Shown here piece by piece: positions 62,721 to 64,000 of a DNA stretch of 64,000 nt (position 1 is the stretch's first letter; each line of letters begins with the position of its first letter). This DNA comes from Atherix ibis (Eukaryota > Arthropoda > Insecta > Diptera > Athericidae). The position numbers and the translations under genes were made by a program. Location of the stretch: NCBI GenBank assembly GCA_958298945.1, contig OY282609.1, forward strand, positions 43,290,954-43,354,953, read 5' to 3'. The notes beneath the pieces are model-generated. The model made no database searches. It was not told where the DNA came from and was given only the letters and a program-made list of their open reading frames with translations.

Positions 62721-64000
62721 TTTTCAAGAGAAATATTAAGTAGTATTTTTCAAGAGAAATATTCAGTGGTATTTTTTAAGAGAAATATTCAGTGGTATTT
62801 TTCAAGAGTAATATTCAATGGTATTTTTCAAGAGGGCTATTCAGTGGTATTTTTCATGTAGAATATTTAGTGGTATTTTTCAAGAGGAATATTCCGTAGA
62901 ATATTTCAAGAGGAATATTCAGTGGTATTTTTCAAGAAGAATATTCATTGATATTTTGCAAGACGAATATTCAATAGTATTTTTCAGGTGGAATATTCAG
63001 TGGTATTTTTCAAGAGGAATATTCAGTTATATTTTTTAAGAGAAATATTCAGTGGTATTTTTCAAGTGGAATATTCAGTGGTATTTTTCAAGAGGAATAT
63101 TCAGTGGTATTTTTCAAGAGGAATATTCAGTGGTATTTTTCAAGAGGAATATTCAGTTGTATTTTTAAAGAGGAATATTCAGTGGTATTTTTCAAGAGGA
63201 ATATTCAGTGGTGTTTGTCAAGATGAATATTCGGTGGTATTTTTCAAGAAAAAAAAATCAGAGGTATTTTTTAAAAGCAATATAAAATTGTATTTTTCAA
63301 GAGGAATATTTAGTGGTATTTTTCAAGAGGAATATTCAGTTGTATTTTTCAATAGGCATATTCAGTGGTATTTTTCAAGAGGAATATTCAGTGGTATTTT
63401 TCAAGAGGAATATTCAGTGGTATTTTGCAAAAGGAATATTCGGTGGTATTTTATTAAGAGGAATAATCAGAGGTATTTTTCAAAAGCAATATTCAATTGT
63501 ATTTTTCAAGAGAAATATTCAGTTGCATTTTTCAAGAGGAATATTCAGTGGTATTTTTCAAGATGAATATTCAGTTGTATTTTCTAAGAGGAATATTTAG
63601 TGGTATTTTTCAAGAGGAATATTCAGTGGTATTTTTCAATAGGAATATTCAGTGGTATTTTTCAAGATGATTATTCAGTTGTATTTTTTAAGAGGAATAT
63701 TCAGTTGAATTTTTCAAGTGGAATATTTAGTGGTATTTTTCAAGAGAAATATTCAGTGGTATTTTTCAAGAGTAATATTCAATGGTATTTTTCAAGAGGG
63801 CTATTCAGTGGTATTTTTCATGTAGAATATTTAGTGGTATTTTTCAAGAGGAATATTCAGTGGAATATTTCAAGAGGAATATTCAGTGGTATTTTTCAAG
63901 AAGAATATTTATTGGTATTTTGCAAGACGGATATTCAATAGTATTTTTCAGGTGGAATATTCAGTGGTATTTTTCAAAAGGAATATTCAGTAATATTTTT
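62721..64000 (+). repeat. Copy of the 59.3-60.2 kb segment, running off the window
   Basis: 62,818 corresponds to 59,385 at an offset of 3,433 bp, and 63,313 to 59,905 at 3,408 bp. The change equals one monomer lost and one base gained, the gain being the A9 tract at 63,238-63,264. The second TATTTTATTAAGAGG 27-mer is at 63,447-63,473. GAGGGCTATT is at about 62,831 and 63,796. The array continues beyond the last base. Confidence 0.82.

Larger units (their letters stand above)
7588..63264 (+). repeat. Dispersed A-rich monomer (14 copies)
   Basis: In this monomer the GAGGAATAATCAGAGG of a common variant is replaced by G, a run of A, then TCAGAGG. Copies are at 7,588, 8,264, 10,031, 15,048, 23,835, 27,111, 34,391, 36,289, 40,891, 45,599, 46,846, 51,288, 59,831 and 63,238. 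The run is A8 in nine copies, A7 at 8,264 and 51,288, A9 at 63,238, A10 (G lost) at 15,048, and interrupted by C at 10,031. Each is preceded by a monomer ending TTCGGTGG, or close to it. Nearly all are followed by CAAAAGCAATAT(A)AAATTG; 40,891 is the clear exception. Confidence 0.9.
1..64000 (+). repeat. 26-bp satellite array filling the entire window
   Basis: Seen directly: a 26-bp unit repeats without interruption from the first base to the last. Its consensus is TATTTTTCAAGAG (1-13) then GAATATTCAGTGG (14-26), with base counts 10 T, 8 A, 6 G and 2 C. The first complete monomer starts at base 23 and the last partial one at 63,968. The intervening 63,945 bases equal 2,460 units of 26 minus 15, matching the twenty 25-mers and five 27-mers I located. 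Most monomers differ from consensus by zero to four substitutions. Recurrent changes are GAGG to GTGG or GAAG, CAGTGG to CAGTTG, CAGTAG or CGGTGG, TTTTTC to TTTTGC, and AATATTC to AATATTT. No monomer is inverted and no foreign sequence interrupts the array. Inference: eukaryotic satellite DNA of unknown chromosomal position; both array ends lie outside the window. Confidence 0.98.

Noticed and set aside
7588..63264. A-rich runs as poly(A) tails of retrotransposed elements
   Set aside because: The runs are only 7-10 bases, sit at a fixed position inside a normal monomer, and have no element body or target-site duplication around them.
1..64000. Repetitive structural protein gene (silk-, antifreeze- or adhesin-like) with 26-residue repeats
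   Set aside because: A real repeat protein keeps one frame and uses a repeat length divisible by 3. Here the unit is 26 bp, one-base indels are tolerated, and stops are scattered through the array.
1..64000. CRISPR array
   Set aside because: There are no unique spacers between constant repeats; the 26-bp units abut directly and vary by point substitutions.
1..64000. Telomeric or subtelomeric short repeat
   Set aside because: The unit does not resemble known telomere repeats, and no telomere motif tract occurs. A subtelomeric position is possible but not shown.
1..64000. Centromere identity with CENP-B boxes
   Set aside because: I found no sequence like the CENP-B box, and the consensus lacks CpG. 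Centromere function cannot be decided from sequence alone.
1..64000. Human satellite III relationship, suggested by GGAAT in each monomer
   Set aside because: Only one GGAAT occurs per 26 bp and the rest of the unit is unrelated to pentameric GGAAT arrays; sharing five bases is not homology.
1..64000. tRNA, rRNA or other structured RNA genes
   Set aside because: Nothing departs from the 26-bp satellite for long enough to hold one.

Overview
The whole 64 kb window is one head-to-tail satellite array. I see no gene, RNA gene, transposon, or unique sequence longer than part of one monomer. The repeat unit is 26 bp. Its consensus on the + strand is TATTTTTCAAGAG (positions 1-13) followed by GAATATTCAGTGG (positions 14-26), about 31% G+C, with no CpG. 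Every monomer I read has the same orientation. From the first complete monomer (base 23) to base 63,967 the phase fits 2,460 consecutive monomers. I found twenty 25-bp and five 27-bp monomers, and their net of -15 bases exactly closes the phase count. A long, pure, assembled array of this kind points to a eukaryotic genome (centromeric, pericentromeric, subtelomeric or interstitial heterochromatin) assembled from long reads. I do not recognise the family and cannot name the organism.

The structure lies in how monomer variants are arranged. The array is a mosaic of larger duplications whose lengths are whole numbers of monomers:
- 1-6 kb: copies at 1,664 bp (64 monomers), then a 1,872-bp tandem pair (72 monomers).
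- 6-15 kb: a 676-bp pair, a copy displaced 1,768 bp, and a pair of about 1,300 bp.
- 15-17 kb: a block that recurs 25,740 bp (990 monomers) downstream.
- 17-22.4 kb: a nearly identical 2,704-bp tandem pair (104 monomers).
- 22.4-34.6 kb: a 728-bp (28-monomer) higher-order repeat family with expanded and contracted members.
- 34.6-40.7 kb: mixed blocks and a 1,352-bp pair.
- 40.9-44.1 kb: the recurring block and a 1,145-bp pair.
- 44.1-51 kb: older, more divergent blocks, part of which matches 11-12.6 kb.
- 51-57.3 kb: blocks sharing a diagnostic 25-bp monomer.
- 57.3-64 kb: 1,014-1,040-bp and about 3.4-kb relationships.

All three + frames stay open for long runs because 26 is not a multiple of 3 and the consensus has no stop in any + frame, so 78 bp reads as a 26-residue repeat. 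The minus strand carries TGA in every monomer. The many apparent ORFs (up to 479 codons) are therefore by-products of the satellite, not genes. The signals of interest are patchy homogenisation, a 27-kb stretch in perfect register, a self-complementary GAATATTC core in nearly every monomer that matches a two-unit heat-shock-factor motif, and hints that the 26-mer arose from a 13-bp ancestor.
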